64,000 bases of DNA from Ruminococcaceae bacterium UBA7075 (GTDB lineage Bacteria; Bacillota; Clostridia; Oscillospirales; Acutalibacteraceae), in contig DKZL01000075.1 in the NCBI GenBank assembly GCA_002493635.1, forward strand, positions 125,574-189,573, written 5' to 3'. The translations under genes were made by a program, and so were the position numbers. Below are positions 17,199 through 26,470 of this stretch, piece after piece. A model generated the notes under the pieces. That model made no database searches, had not been told where the DNA came from, and was given only the letters and a program-made list of their open reading frames with translations. Within the stretch, counting starts at the first letter, position 1. Every line of letters begins with the position of its first letter.

Positions 17199-18008
17199 TT
17201 ATTTTATGTCAATTACTTCGAGGTCATCCGGAACATAAATATTTCCGTCAAATACGCTTTCTGCCTCAGCTGTATAAGTTTGCTTTCGTGTTGCAAGAGT
17301 TTTATCCTCGGTGTGATATAGAACAAGATTTTTGACATTCAGACTTTTCGCAAGCCTTGCAGCATCAAGCACAGTGCTATGATACTTTTCATAAGGTTTA
17401 AATATTTCTTTCTGAGAATAAAGACAAAATGCTTCACACATCAAATAATCGGTATTTTCAACATATTTTTTACACTTTTCATTATATGGTTCATCGCCAA
17501 GACAAACAAGTGTTTTTCCTGAGTATAGTCTTGCCCATAACCCGAACTGCTTGGTTTTATCGGAATGAATATCAAAAAACACAAAATCAAAATTTTTTGT
17601 AAATATTTTGTCACCATCACCGACAGATATTACCATTATTCTCTTTCCGACATAGCGTAAAAATTTGGGTGCAAGTGTTAAACTGCATATAGAATTTATA
17701 GCTTTTACAACTTCATCATGACAATAAATGTAAAATTCGCCTGTATATTTGCGTTCTGACATAAGTGAAGCAATCTTGCGGATAATCCAGACTGCACCGA
17801 TAATATGATCTGTATGAGAATGGGTTAAAAACATATTGTGAAGCTTTCTCCAATTAATATTTGCATCCTCAATTTGCTTTAATATACCGTTGCCTCCGCC
17901 GGCATCAACTAAAAAATATTCATCATTACACATCAGGCAAAAGCAAGTATTATAACAATTTGTTGCCATTGCACTGCCTGTTCCAAGCATAATAATTTGT
18001 TCACCCAT
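17199..18008 (-). CDS. MBL-fold hydrolase, RNase Z-like
   Basis: A 269-residue metallo-beta-lactamase-fold protein with the metal motif LTHSHTDHIIGAVW (about residues 60-73), an N-terminal MLGTGSA turn and later His/Asp ligands (LVCLGDE, LVLYHTED). The start of the chain resembles ribonuclease Z/arylsulfatase-type enzymes, but the RNase Z exosite arm is not clear. The substrate is unknown. It lies 50 bp downstream of the SCIFF maturase, with a terminator between them. Confidence 0.8.
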   Translation of the reverse strand: MGEQIIMLGTGSAMATNCYNTCFCLMCNDEYFLVDAGGGNGILKQIEDANINWRKLHNMFLTHSHTDHIIGAVWIIRKIASLMSERKYTGEFYIYCHDEVVKAINSICSLTLAPKFLRYVGKRIMVISVGDGDKIFTKNFDFVFFDIHSDKTKQFGLWARLYSGKTLVCLGDEPYNEKCKKYVENTDYLMCEAFCLYSQKEIFKPYEKYHSTVLDAARLAKSLNVKNLVLYHTEDKTLATRKQTYTAEAESVFDGNIYVPDDLEVIDIK

Positions 18009-18018
18009 AAAATCATCC

Positions 18019-18051
18019 TAAAAATCAGGCAGATACGCAAAGTATCTGCCC
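18019..18051 (-). terminator. Terminator after the SCIFF maturase
   Basis: GGGCAGATAC-TTTGC-GTATCTGCC followed by TGATTTTTAG on the minus strand, seven bases after the maturase stop. Confidence 0.8.
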
Positions 18052-18058
18052 AAAAATA

Positions 18059-19432
18059 TTATTCTTGCGCTTGCGCAACCTTCATCATAATTGCACATTC
18101 CATTCTTTTGCGGAACAGCTCGCAGCCATATTCATAAATACCTGTAATTGAGCCTGTCGCATGATACGCATTTGCAGCGCATCCTCCGCTGCAATAAAGT
18201 TTTGCCCAACAATCCTTGCAGTCAGGACGAGCATAGGCATTACACAGTTTAAATTCATCCTGAACTTCCGTATTTGTTACACCATTAAATATGTCTCCAA
18301 GACTGTATTTAGGGTCACCTACAAACTGGTGACAGGGATAAAGCTCGCCCCAAGGAGTTACAGCCATATATTCCGTACCTGAACCGCAGCCGGAAATTCG
18401 CTTGTATATACAAGGACCACCGTTTAAATCAATCATATAGTGATAGAATGTAATCGGCTTCCCCTCTTTTTCTCTTTTCAGCATATCCTTAGCAAGGATT
18501 TCATACTGTTCAAAGAGTACTGGCAAATCATCGTATGTAAGCGCATAAGGATCGTCAGGAGCGCATACAACAGGCTCCATCGAAAGTTCGGTAAATCCCA
18601 AATCTGCCATATGGAAAATATCATTAGTAAAGTCGCAGTTATTATGGGTATATGTACCTCTGACATAATATCCCCTATTACCACGCTTCTTAACGAACTC
18701 CTGAAATTTCGGTACTATTACATCATAGCTGCCTTTGCCGTTTACGGTTTTTCTTAAGTTATCGTGAACTTCTTTTCTGCCGTCAAGGCTTAAAACAACA
18801 TTATGACATTCCTTATTTGCAAACTCAATTACATCATCGTCAATAAGCATACCGTTTGTTGTAAGCGTAAATCTGAAATTTTTATTATGTTCTTTCTCAA
18901 TGCTTCTTGCATATGCCACAATTTGCTTTACAACATCAAAATTCATAAGCGGCTCTCCGCCAAAGAAGTCAACCTCAAGATTAACACGACTGCCGGAGTT
19001 TTCAATGAGAAAATCAATAGCTCTCTTGCCTACTTCAAAACTCATCAGAGCTCTGTCACCGTGATATTTTCCCTGACTTGCAAAGCAGTATTCGCAATTC
19101 AGATTACATGTGTGTGCAATATGAAGGCACAAAGCTTTGATAACTGTATTGCGCTTTTTAAAGTCAAATGCAAGGTCTTCATACTTATCCTCAGTAAACA
19201 GCTTTCCGGCATTTTTCAGTTCTTCTATATCGTCAATGCAATCTGCAATATCCTCTGCTGTTACCTCATCACTTGAACTGTATTTTTCAAGGATAGAACA
19301 AACTATTTCGTCTTTTGTACTGTTTTCATACATTGCAATAATATCATATGCAACATCATCAACACAATGTACACTTCCGCTGTAAACATCAAGAACAATA
19401 TTATATCCGTTTAATTTATATTGGTGTATCAT
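18059..19432 (-). CDS. scfB: SCIFF radical SAM maturase (thioether-forming)
   Basis: A 457-residue radical SAM/SPASM-type enzyme that installs a Cys thioether crosslink in the SCIFF precursor. The N-terminal part (about 1-90) is a peptide-binding (RRE-like) region. The SAM cluster motif is CNLNCEYC (about residues 105-112). C-terminal auxiliary-cluster cysteines appear in CIYKRISGCGSG, LYPCHQF, CKDCWAKLYCSGGC and GCELF. The ATG at 19432 has GGAG nine bases upstream and begins MIHQYKLN, as in the family; a longer reading from 19540 would overlap the intergenic hairpin and is rejected. The precursor gene is 80 bp upstream. Confidence 0.93.
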   Translation of the reverse strand: MIHQYKLNGYNIVLDVYSGSVHCVDDVAYDIIAMYENSTKDEIVCSILEKYSSSDEVTAEDIADCIDDIEELKNAGKLFTEDKYEDLAFDFKKRNTVIKALCLHIAHTCNLNCEYCFASQGKYHGDRALMSFEVGKRAIDFLIENSGSRVNLEVDFFGGEPLMNFDVVKQIVAYARSIEKEHNKNFRFTLTTNGMLIDDDVIEFANKECHNVVLSLDGRKEVHDNLRKTVNGKGSYDVIVPKFQEFVKKRGNRGYYVRGTYTHNNCDFTNDIFHMADLGFTELSMEPVVCAPDDPYALTYDDLPVLFEQYEILAKDMLKREKEGKPITFYHYMIDLNGGPCIYKRISGCGSGTEYMAVTPWGELYPCHQFVGDPKYSLGDIFNGVTNTEVQDEFKLCNAYARPDCKDCWAKLYCSGGCAANAYHATGSITGIYEYGCELFRKRMECAIMMKVAQAQE

Positions 19433-19459
19433 AAATATCTCCATACAGACAAAAGGAAA

Positions 19460-19485
19460 GCCGTTAAACCTCAAGGTAAAACGGC
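19460..19485 (-). terminator. Attenuator-like hairpin between scfA and scfB
   Basis: GCCGTT-TT-ACCT-TG-AGGT-TT-AACGGC on the minus strand, followed by TTTCCTTTTG. The position between a short precursor gene and its enzyme suggests partial termination, giving more precursor than maturase. Confidence 0.6.
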
Positions 19486-19512
19486 AGTTAATCCTTAATC
19501 TAAAAATTAAAA

Positions 19513-19665
19513 TTATTTCTCGCTGATGCACTTCTCGCACTGCTGGTTAGCAACGCCGCATGAAGTCTTGCAAGCTGACTGACAAGATGTCTGACATTCG
19601 CCGCAGCCGCCGTTCTTTACGCTCTTCTGAAGGTCACGAGTATCAATAGTCTTAATTCTTTTCAT
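19513..19665 (-). CDS. scfA: SCIFF peptide precursor (six cysteines in forty-five)
   Basis: A 50-residue ribosomal peptide. It starts MKRIKTIDTRDLQKSVKNGG and has the Cys-rich core CGECQTSCQSACKTSC, then two more Cys, seven in all. This is the near-invariant clostridial SCIFF peptide, substrate of the adjacent radical SAM maturase. AAGGAG lies 11 bases before the ATG. Its biological function is unknown. Confidence 0.95.
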   Translation of the reverse strand: MKRIKTIDTRDLQKSVKNGGCGECQTSCQSACKTSCGVANQQCEKCISEK

Positions 19666-19701
19666 AGTAAATCAAGCTCCTTGTAAGAATTGTTTAAATA
19701 A

Positions 19702-19730
19702 ATAATATCATATAAGTAAAAGTTTGTCAA
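19702..19730 (-). promoter_or_regulatory. Strong promoter for scfA
   Basis: TTGACA, 17 bases, TATTAT on the minus strand. The -35 overlaps the stop codon of the upstream decarboxylase gene. Confidence 0.75.
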
Positions 19731-21121
19731 TCAAATTCAACTACATTAATGGCAGTTGGCAGATTTCTGTTTGTTGAATAAACCTCTACCCCGCACTCTG
19801 AAAGATAATTAATATGTTTTATTAATTTGTTATCAATCACTTCTCCGCTTACAATAAGCGGAATCCCCGGCGGATAAGCCCATACATATTCAGCAGAAAC
19901 CCTACCCGAAGATAATTCAAACGGAACAGAAGTTTCTTTTGAAAAACTAATATCAGATGACTTTACTGCTTTAACAGGTAAACATTCAGAAAAATTATAT
20001 CCGTCTTTGATGTTGAGGACTTTATCAATCTGACTATCAATTTCAGACAAAGCTTTTGATAATCTGTCAAATCCTTCCTTTGTATCACAAACAGAAGTCA
20101 TTGCAATTACATAGTCAGTATATGCCATTTCAAGTTCAATTTGGTATTCTTTTCTTAATTTATCTGATAATTCAACGCCGTTTATATTTGTGTCTCTTGT
20201 AGAAACTACAATTTTTCCAAAGTCATAATCAAAATCATTTTCTGTTTTCTCATATAATTTTAAATGTTTCAGATTTTTGCATTTATGTCTGAATGAGCTT
20301 ATATTTGAAACATATTCTAAAGTTTTATCATTATTTTTATCAATAAAATCAAAACAGTTTTCAATTGAACTCATTAAAACATATGAAGGGCTGCTTGTTT
20401 CAAATATTGCAAGATTCTTTTCAAATACCTTGGATAATTGACTGTTATCAGTCAGTAAAAGTGCTGTTTGTGTTAATGCAGGAAGCGTTTTATGCAGGCT
20501 TACAACAGCCGCATCAGCTCCAAGGGATACAGCTTCACGAGGAAAAAACGAAGAAAGCGGAAAATGTGCTCCGTGTGCTTCATCAACAAAAAGCTTAGCA
20601 CCGTATTTCTTGCAAATATCGGCGATTGGTTTAATATCTGATACAACGCCTTCATAGGTAGGCGAAGTAAGGATTACAAGCTTTGCACCGGTATTTTTCA
20701 ACTTACTTTCAACCTGTTCAGGAGATATAGATGCAAATATGCCAAAATCCTTATTTTTCTGTGGCAGAATGTATTCTGCGTCAAGTCCGCACAATTCAAT
20801 AGCATTGTAAACAGATTTATGACAGTTTCTGGCAACAATTACCTTGTCACCGTAATTTGTCATAGCTCTGACTGCAGCTAAAATTCCGCCTGTAGCACCG
20901 TTTATAAGAATATTTGCGTGTTTTACAGAATAAAATTGGGCTGCTTTATTTTCGACATCTTTTATACAGCCTGTTGCACAGTGAAGATTATCAAAATCAA
21001 AAATTTCAGTAAGATCAATTTTATACGGTATAACATCATCATCTAAATTTCTCTTATGACCGGGCATATGAAAAGGATATATACCGCTATCTGAGTATTT
21101 TTTCAACTTATCGTGCAGCAT
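19727..21121 (-). CDS. PLP-dependent Orn/Lys/Arg decarboxylase family protein
   Basis: A 464-residue fold-type I decarboxylase of the Firmicute SpeA/Cad-like group without the N-terminal wing domain. The PLP region shows NGATGGILAAVRAM (about 73-86), VDEAHGAHFPLS (about 178-189) and the Schiff-base Lys in VSLHKTLPALTQTA (about 207-220). The C-terminal domain includes YPPGIPLIVSGE. It probably makes cadaverine, agmatine or putrescine; the substrate cannot be told by eye. It lies 21 bp downstream of prfC. Confidence 0.88.
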   Translation of the reverse strand: MLHDKLKKYSDSGIYPFHMPGHKRNLDDDVIPYKIDLTEIFDFDNLHCATGCIKDVENKAAQFYSVKHANILINGATGGILAAVRAMTNYGDKVIVARNCHKSVYNAIELCGLDAEYILPQKNKDFGIFASISPEQVESKLKNTGAKLVILTSPTYEGVVSDIKPIADICKKYGAKLFVDEAHGAHFPLSSFFPREAVSLGADAAVVSLHKTLPALTQTALLLTDNSQLSKVFEKNLAIFETSSPSYVLMSSIENCFDFIDKNNDKTLEYVSNISSFRHKCKNLKHLKLYEKTENDFDYDFGKIVVSTRDTNINGVELSDKLRKEYQIELEMAYTDYVIAMTSVCDTKEGFDRLSKALSEIDSQIDKVLNIKDGYNFSECLPVKAVKSSDISFSKETSVPFELSSGRVSAEYVWAYPPGIPLIVSGEVIDNKLIKHINYLSECGVEVYSTNRNLPTAINVVEFD

Positions 21122-21142
21122 ATATCCTCCTTATTATATAAA

Positions 21143-22729
21143 TCAATTTGTACCGAATTCTCTGAGTTCAAGTCCTTTATTATGTTCAAGCGCCCAGTTT
21201 ATACTCCAATAGCTTGTAAACAGTAATAGATGATTGCCTTTAAGATCCTGAATACGCTTTGTATCTGAGGCAAGATCAAGCGTTTTAGGATCAATATCTT
21301 CATTAACAATCCAACGGATAAATTCATAAGGCAGATTTTCCATTATAATGTCAACATTATATTCATTTTCAAGTCTGTACTTAAGCACATCAAATTGAAG
21401 AGTACCTACAACGCCGACGATAACCTCTTCCATACCTGCGTCAAGCTCCTGAAAAATCTGAATTGCACCCTCCTGTGCAATCTGATTTGTTCCCTTTATA
21501 AACTGCTTGCGTTTCATTGTATCCTTTTGACGGACACGGGCAAAGTGTTCGGGTGCAAAAGTCGGAATACCTTTAAACTTTACCTTATGTGAAGCAGTAC
21601 ATATTGTATCTCCTATTGAGAAGATACCCGGATCAAACACACCGATAATATCACCTGCATATGCCTCGTCTACAATTTCACGCTCCTGAGCCATAATCTG
21701 CTGCGGTTGACTGAGACGCATTTTCTTATTGCCCTGAACATGGAATACCTCCATATTTTTTTCAAATTTACCGCTGCAAATTCTCATAAACGCTACTCTG
21801 TCTCTGTGCGCCTTGTTCATATTTGCCTGAATTTTGAAAACAAAAGCCGAAAAATCGTCAGACATCGGGTCAATTTGTTCATCAACAGTTTCTCTTGGAA
21901 GAGGAGAAGTTGTTAGCTGCAAGAATTGTTCAAGAAAAGGTTCAACGCCAAAGTTAGTAAGGGCAGAACCGAAGAATACAGGTGTAAGCTGACCGTTTCT
22001 GACAGCATCAAGATCAAAATCATCTCCTGCACCGTCCAGAAGCTCAATATCGTCAAACAAATCCTGCTTATGATAAATACCTATTGTATCTTCGAGCGAC
22101 GGATCATCAAGTGCAAGCTCAAGTTTTTCAACCTCTTTTTGACCGTTGTTTGCCGTAAACGCTAAAATCTTTTTAGAATTTCTGTCGTAAACGCCCTTAA
22201 ATTCTTTACCCGAACCTATAGGCCAGTTAACAGGATAAGTATGAATGCCCAGTACATTTTCAATATCTTCAAGCAAATCAAAGGGATTTTTTGCATCCCT
22301 ATCCATTTTATTAATAAATGTAATGATTGGAATATTTCTCATTATACAAACCTTGAAGAGCTTGATTGTTTGTTTTTCAACACCCTTTGAGCCGTCGATA
22401 ACCATTACAGCCGAATCAGCAGCCATAAGTGTACGATAGGTATCTTCAGAAAAGTCTTCGTGTCCGGGCGTATCAAGAATATTAATGCAATATCCGTTAT
22501 ATTTAAACTGTAAAACTGACGAAGTAACTGAAATACCACGCTGTTTTTCTATTTCCATCCAGTCAGATACAGCATGCTTTGCAGTACGCTTACCCTTTAC
22601 AGAACCAGCAAGATTAATTGCTCCTCCGTAAAGCAAAAGCTTTTCAGTCAGTGTTGTTTTACCGGCGTCAGGATGCGAAATAATAGCAAAAGTCCGACGC
22701 TTTGAAATCTCATTTGTGTATGAAGCCAT
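21143..22729 (-). CDS. prfC: Peptide chain release factor 3
   Basis: A GTPase that recycles RF1/RF2 from the ribosome after termination. The 528-residue protein has SHPDAGKTTLTEK (G1, about 18-30), the ISVTSSV switch I region, DTPGHEDFSEDT (G3) and NKMDRDAKNP (G4), followed by domains II and III with RF3-type motifs. Length and motifs match RF3 rather than EF-G. Its promoter region faces hemW across a palindrome-rich gap. Confidence 0.96.
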   Translation of the reverse strand: MASYTNEISKRRTFAIISHPDAGKTTLTEKLLLYGGAINLAGSVKGKRTAKHAVSDWMEIEKQRGISVTSSVLQFKYNGYCINILDTPGHEDFSEDTYRTLMAADSAVMVIDGSKGVEKQTIKLFKVCIMRNIPIITFINKMDRDAKNPFDLLEDIENVLGIHTYPVNWPIGSGKEFKGVYDRNSKKILAFTANNGQKEVEKLELALDDPSLEDTIGIYHKQDLFDDIELLDGAGDDFDLDAVRNGQLTPVFFGSALTNFGVEPFLEQFLQLTTSPLPRETVDEQIDPMSDDFSAFVFKIQANMNKAHRDRVAFMRICSGKFEKNMEVFHVQGNKKMRLSQPQQIMAQEREIVDEAYAGDIIGVFDPGIFSIGDTICTASHKVKFKGIPTFAPEHFARVRQKDTMKRKQFIKGTNQIAQEGAIQIFQELDAGMEEVIVGVVGTLQFDVLKYRLENEYNVDIIMENLPYEFIRWIVNEDIDPKTLDLASDTKRIQDLKGNHLLLFTSYWSINWALEHNKGLELREFGTN

Positions 22730-22772
22730 TTTATTACAATCCTTTCGGAAATATTATACTCACCAATTAGTT

Positions 22773-22802
22773 ATTTTACTATTTTTGACATACTGATGTC
22801 AA
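22773..22802 (-). promoter_or_regulatory. prfC promoter with dyad over -35
   Basis: TTGACA, 18 bases, TAAAAT on the minus strand. The -35 forms half of the palindrome TTGACATactgATGTCAA (22785-22802). Confidence 0.55.
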
Positions 22803-22805
22803 CCG

Positions 22806-22847
22806 AATAGATAGAAATAATCATATTTTTTATTATTTCTATCTATT
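22806..22847. repeat. Perfect 16-bp inverted repeat between divergent promoters
   Basis: Arms AATAGATAGAAATAAT and its exact complement, 10-base loop, between the prfC and hemW promoters. Possible regulator site or cruciform. Confidence 0.7.
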
Positions 22848-22874
22848 GACAAATGTCAAAAAATGATATATTAT
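22846..22874 (+). promoter_or_regulatory. hemW promoter with dyad over -35
   Basis: TTGACA, 17 bases, TATTAT on the plus strand. The -35 is half of TTGACAaaTGTCAA, the same half-sites as in the prfC promoter. Confidence 0.6.
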
Positions 22875-22928
22875 CTTTATAAAGATATAAATAATGAATT
22901 TTTCTTTTTTTCATATACCTTCCAACCC

Positions 22929-22954
22929 GAGGCAGAAACATATGTTTCTGCCTC
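22929..22954 (+). repeat. 26-bp perfect palindrome in the hemW leader
   Basis: GAGGCAGAAACAT followed directly by its complement, 24 bases before the hemW start codon. It could fold as a leader hairpin or bind a dimeric regulator; no T-run follows at once, so termination is doubtful. Confidence 0.65.
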
Positions 22955-22977
22955 AATAATTTTATGGAGTTTTTTCT

Positions 22978-24087
22978 ATGAGTGAAGCAATAAGCCTTTA
23001 TATTCATATTCCTTTTTGCAAAAGCAAGTGTCCGTATTGTGATTTTTACAGTACTAAAGCAAGTGAAAGCGATTACGATAAATATACAAGTGTACTGATT
23101 GATAAGATAAATTTCTGGAGCAAAAAAACTGACAAAGAAGTGTCTACCGTCTATTTTGGAGGAGGTACTCCGAGTGTGCTTGGTGCAGACAGACTTTGCA
23201 GTGTATTATCCGAAATAATTAATCAATTTTCAATTTGTAAAACTGCTGAAATTACCGTCGAAGTCAATCCCGATACAGGTAAAATTCTGGATTTTGTTAA
23301 GTTGTACAAATGCGGATTCAACAGAATTTCAATAGGGCTTCAAAGTGCAGTTGAAAAAGAAATAAAAACACTTGGACGTATTCACTCACCTGAAGATGCA
23401 AGACTTACGGTAAACCGAGCAAGAGCGGCAGGATTTAAAAACATTTCCCTTGATCTGATGATGGGGATTCCTTATCAGACAAAAGAAAGCCTGAAAAATT
23501 CAATAGATTTTTGTAATAATTGCGGAGTTACACATATTTCATCATACATTCTTAAAATTGAAGAAAAGACGAAATTCTATCAGATAAAAGACAGCCTTGT
23601 TCTTCCGGATGATGATGAGCAGGCAGAGCTTTATTTATTTGCTGTTGATTATCTTAACACACTCGGATATAAACAATATGAAATTTCAAATTTTGCAAAA
23701 ACAGGCTTTGAAAGCAGGCACAACTGCAATTATTGGAAATGCAGCGAGTATATTGGAATAGGACCGTCAGCACATTCATTTTATGAAGGGAAACGCTTTT
23801 ATTATGGCAGAAATTCAGAAGAATTTACAGAAAATAAAATTATATATGATGGTACAGGAGGTAATGAAGAGGAATTCGTTATGCTATCATTACGCATGAG
23901 AAACGGTCTTTGCTTCAATGAATTCAAAAAACGATATAATAAATCTCTTCCCTCTGCTCTGATCAGCAAATCTGAACTTTATGCAAAAAACGGATATATG
24001 GAAGTGTTTCCTGACAGAATTGCGTTAACTCCAAAAGGCTTTTTGGTTTCAAATACAATTATATCGGATTTATTAAATTATATATAA
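22978..24087 (+). CDS. hemW: HemW-like radical SAM protein
   Basis: A 369-residue member of the HemN/HemW radical SAM family. The cluster motif CKSKCPYCDF (about residues 14-23) has an additional Cys-free HemW-type N-terminus beginning SLYIHIPF, and the SAM-binding region reads YFGGGTPSVL. HemW is a heme chaperone or heme-inserting protein rather than a true coproporphyrinogen oxidase. The start has GGAG upstream. Monocistronic, with a terminator after the stop. Confidence 0.93.
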   Translation: MSEAISLYIHIPFCKSKCPYCDFYSTKASESDYDKYTSVLIDKINFWSKKTDKEVSTVYFGGGTPSVLGADRLCSVLSEIINQFSICKTAEITVEVNPDTGKILDFVKLYKCGFNRISIGLQSAVEKEIKTLGRIHSPEDARLTVNRARAAGFKNISLDLMMGIPYQTKESLKNSIDFCNNCGVTHISSYILKIEEKTKFYQIKDSLVLPDDDEQAELYLFAVDYLNTLGYKQYEISNFAKTGFESRHNCNYWKCSEYIGIGPSAHSFYEGKRFYYGRNSEEFTENKIIYDGTGGNEEEFVMLSLRMRNGLCFNEFKKRYNKSLPSALISKSELYAKNGYMEVFPDRIALTPKGFLVSNTIISDLLNYI

Positions 24088-24102
24088 CCAAATAACATTA
24101 TA

Positions 24103-24137
24103 AAAACAGACTGCAAATTGCAGCCTGTTTTGTTTTG
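24103..24137 (+). terminator. hemW terminator
   Basis: AAACAG-CTGCAAATTGCAG-CTGTTTTGTTTT hairpin and T-tract just after hemW. Confidence 0.8.
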
Positions 24138-24147
24138 ACTGAATAAA

Positions 24148-24687
24148 TTAATAGTTTTCCTGTCTTACTTCAAAATAGCTTTGAGGATGTTTACAGACAG
24201 GGCATACATCAGGAGCAGAAGTACCAACTACTACATGACCGCAATTACGACATTCCCAAATTGTAACACCACTCTTTTCAAATACTTGCATTGCCTCAAC
24301 ATTATGTAATAAAGCTCTATATCTTTCTTCGTGAAGCTTTTCGATAGCAGCAACTCCTCTAAACTGTTCAGCAAGTTCATGAAAACCTTCCTCGTCAGCT
24401 TCTTTAGCCATGCGGTCATACATATCTGTCCATTCAGCATTTTCACCTTCTGCTGCATGCAAGAGGTTTTCAGCAGTACCGCCAAGCTCGCCCAATGCCT
24501 TAAACCATAATTTTGCGTGTTCTTTTTCGTTTTCAGCAGTTTTCAAGAAAAGAGCTGCAATTTGTTCATATCCGGCTTTTTTAGCAACAGAAGCAAAATA
24601 AGTGTATTTATTTCTTGCTTGTGATTCACCCGCAAAAGCCTCCCATAAATTTTTTTCGGTCTTTGTACCTGCATATTGATTTTTCAT
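24148..24687 (-). CDS. Rubrerythrin
   Basis: Cytoplasmic peroxide reductase of anaerobes. An N-terminal ferritin-like four-helix domain carries the diiron Glu/His ligands ([35 protein letters not shown]). A C-terminal rubredoxin domain carries two CxxC pairs ([14 protein letters not shown]). 179 residues, normal length. Strong AGGAGG before the ATG. Monocistronic; the 277-bp upstream gap shows no obvious regulator box. Confidence 0.96.
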   Translation of the reverse strand: MKNQYAGTKTEKNLWEAFAGESQARNKYTYFASVAKKAGYEQIAALFLKTAENEKEHAKLWFKALGELGGTAENLLHAAEGENAEWTDMYDRMAKEADEEGFHELAEQFRGVAAIEKLHEERYRALLHNVEAMQVFEKSGVTIWECRNCGHVVVGTSAPDVCPVCKHPQSYFEVRQENY

Positions 24688-24902
24688 TTTTACCTCCTAA
24701 AATCTGATTGCGGCTTATGATATTAGTATACTGAAAAAGTGTTTATTAATATGTAACCGCACATTTTTAAAAAACAAGAATTATTCTCGTCTTTATATCT
24801 ATTTTAACACAAATATTTTATATTGCAAGAGCTTTTTTAGGAAATCAATTTATTATGTCATATCACCATAAAGATTTGATCTCATTACTCTGTAATAAGC
24901 GT

Positions 24903-24940
24903 TAAAAGAATAACCGGCAACAATAATTTACTGTTGCCGG
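24903..24940 (-). terminator. Terminator of the rfb operon
   Basis: CCGGCAACAGTAAATTATTGTTGCCGG hairpin in two arms, followed by TTATTCTTTT on the minus strand, 20 bases after rfbC. Confidence 0.8.
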
Positions 24941-24964
24941 TGATAGCTAAATATCTGCATAAAA

Positions 24965-25570
24965 TTAAAACTTAAATGTGTCCTTAATACCTACCCACTT
25001 CTGATCTTTGTCGCTGAGGTTAAGTGGTGTGCCATCAACAGTATAGCCCTTGCCGCTAGCTGTACCGTTATATCTTCCCTGTAACATTGGCCATTCTATA
25101 CCAATTTCAGGGTCATTCCAAGCCAATCCGCCTTCGTCATTCGGATGGTAGAAGTCATCGCATTTATAACAAAACTCCGCTGTATCAGTGAGAACTAAGA
25201 AACCGTGAGCAAACCCTTTCGGAATTAAAAACTGCTTTTTGTTTTCTTCGCTAAGCTCTATTCCATACCACTTTCCATAAGTTTCTGAATTTTTTCTTAA
25301 ATCTACTGCTACATCAAAAACCGAGCCTTTAATAGCTCTTACAAGTTTTGTTTGAGGAAAGTTTTTCTGGAAATGAAGTCCACGCAAAACACCTTTTGTA
25401 CTCATAGACTGATTGTCCTGTACAAAATTAATATTAATCCCTGCATCTTCCATATCTCTTTGGCTGTATGTTTCCATAAAGTATCCACGGTTATCACCAT
25501 GTACAGCAGGAGTTATAACACATAGTCCCTGAATTCCCGATACATTTTTTTCAACTGTAATCTGTCCCAT
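24965..25570 (-). CDS. rfbC: dTDP-4-dehydrorhamnose 3,5-epimerase
   Basis: Third step of dTDP-L-rhamnose synthesis. The 201-residue cupin has GVLRGLHFQ (catalytic His), the DVAVDLRKNSETYGKW segment, KGFAHGFLVL and a Tyr in FCYKCDDFY. Last gene of the rfbA-B-D-C operon, 9 bp after rfbD. Confidence 0.96.
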   Translation of the reverse strand: MGQITVEKNVSGIQGLCVITPAVHGDNRGYFMETYSQRDMEDAGININFVQDNQSMSTKGVLRGLHFQKNFPQTKLVRAIKGSVFDVAVDLRKNSETYGKWYGIELSEENKKQFLIPKGFAHGFLVLTDTAEFCYKCDDFYHPNDEGGLAWNDPEIGIEWPMLQGRYNGTASGKGYTVDGTPLNLSDKDQKWVGIKDTFKF

Positions 25571-25579
25571 AATATCTCC

Positions 25580-26470
25580 TTAAAGCTCTGCATCTCTTAA
25601 ATATCTTTTTACTGCATCCTGCCATAGAGGTAGTGGCTTAAATCCTGATTCGGTAAGCTTGGATTTTTCAAGTCTGCTGTTTTCAGGCCTTTTTGCTATA
25701 CTTAGCCCATACTCCTCAGTTGAAACAGGAATTACCTTGGTATCAAGTCCATATTGCTTGTAAAACTCTACGCAGAAATCATACCATGAAATGTACCCGC
25801 CTTCGTTGGTGGCATGATAATATCCGTACTTTTCTGTTTCACTCATATCTACAAGAAGTCTGCTTAAATCCAGACAATAGGTTGGAGTGCCTATCTGATC
25901 ATTAACTACTTTTACTTCCTTATGAGTTTTCCCTACATTAATCATAGTCTTAATAAAGTTTTTGCCATTCAGTCCAAATACCCAAGCTATTCTTACAATA
26001 AAATATTTGTCCACAATTGTGCTTACTGCCTGTTCACCCTTTAGCTTAGTTTCGCCATAATAATTTATCGGATTGTAGTCCTTGCAATCAGGCAGCCAAG
26101 GCTCTGTACCCTCACCGTTAAACACATAATCTGTTGAAATGTAAATCATTTTGCAATCAAGTTTTTTACAGGCTTCTGCAATATATTCAGTTCCGCTAAC
26201 ATTTATTGCATAAACCTTTTCTTTAAATCCTTCCTTCTCGGCGTCATCTACTGCTGTCCAGGCTGCACAATGAATAACTACATCAGGACGGATCTCAGCT
26301 AAACATTTATTTACATCTTTTTTATCAGTAATATCAAGCTGAATATATTTAAAATCATAAGACACAGACTCTAAAATATCAGAGCCTACAGCTTCATAGC
26401 CGCGAGATATAAGTTCATTCATTACATCATAACCAAGTTGTCCGCCTACACCGGTAACAAAAGCTTTCAT
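25580..26470 (-). CDS. rfbD: dTDP-4-dehydrorhamnose reductase
   Basis: Final NAD(P)H-dependent step to dTDP-L-rhamnose. The 296-residue SDR has the nucleotide motif TGVGGQLGYDV at the N-terminus, YISTDYVFNG and the YxxxK pair in YYGETKLKGE. Its start overlaps the rfbB stop by one base, indicating coupling. Confidence 0.95.
   Translation of the reverse strand: MKAFVTGVGGQLGYDVMNELISRGYEAVGSDILESVSYDFKYIQLDITDKKDVNKCLAEIRPDVVIHCAAWTAVDDAEKEGFKEKVYAINVSGTEYIAEACKKLDCKMIYISTDYVFNGEGTEPWLPDCKDYNPINYYGETKLKGEQAVSTIVDKYFIVRIAWVFGLNGKNFIKTMINVGKTHKEVKVVNDQIGTPTYCLDLSRLLVDMSETEKYGYYHATNEGGYISWYDFCVEFYKQYGLDTKVIPVSTEEYGLSIAKRPENSRLEKSKLTESGFKPLPLWQDAVKRYLRDAEL

Noticed and set aside
18059..19540. A longer start for the SCIFF maturase at 19540
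   Set aside because: The extra 36 residues cover the scfA-scfB hairpin and overlap the scfA coding end; the ATG at 19432 has a GGAG site and the family N-terminus.
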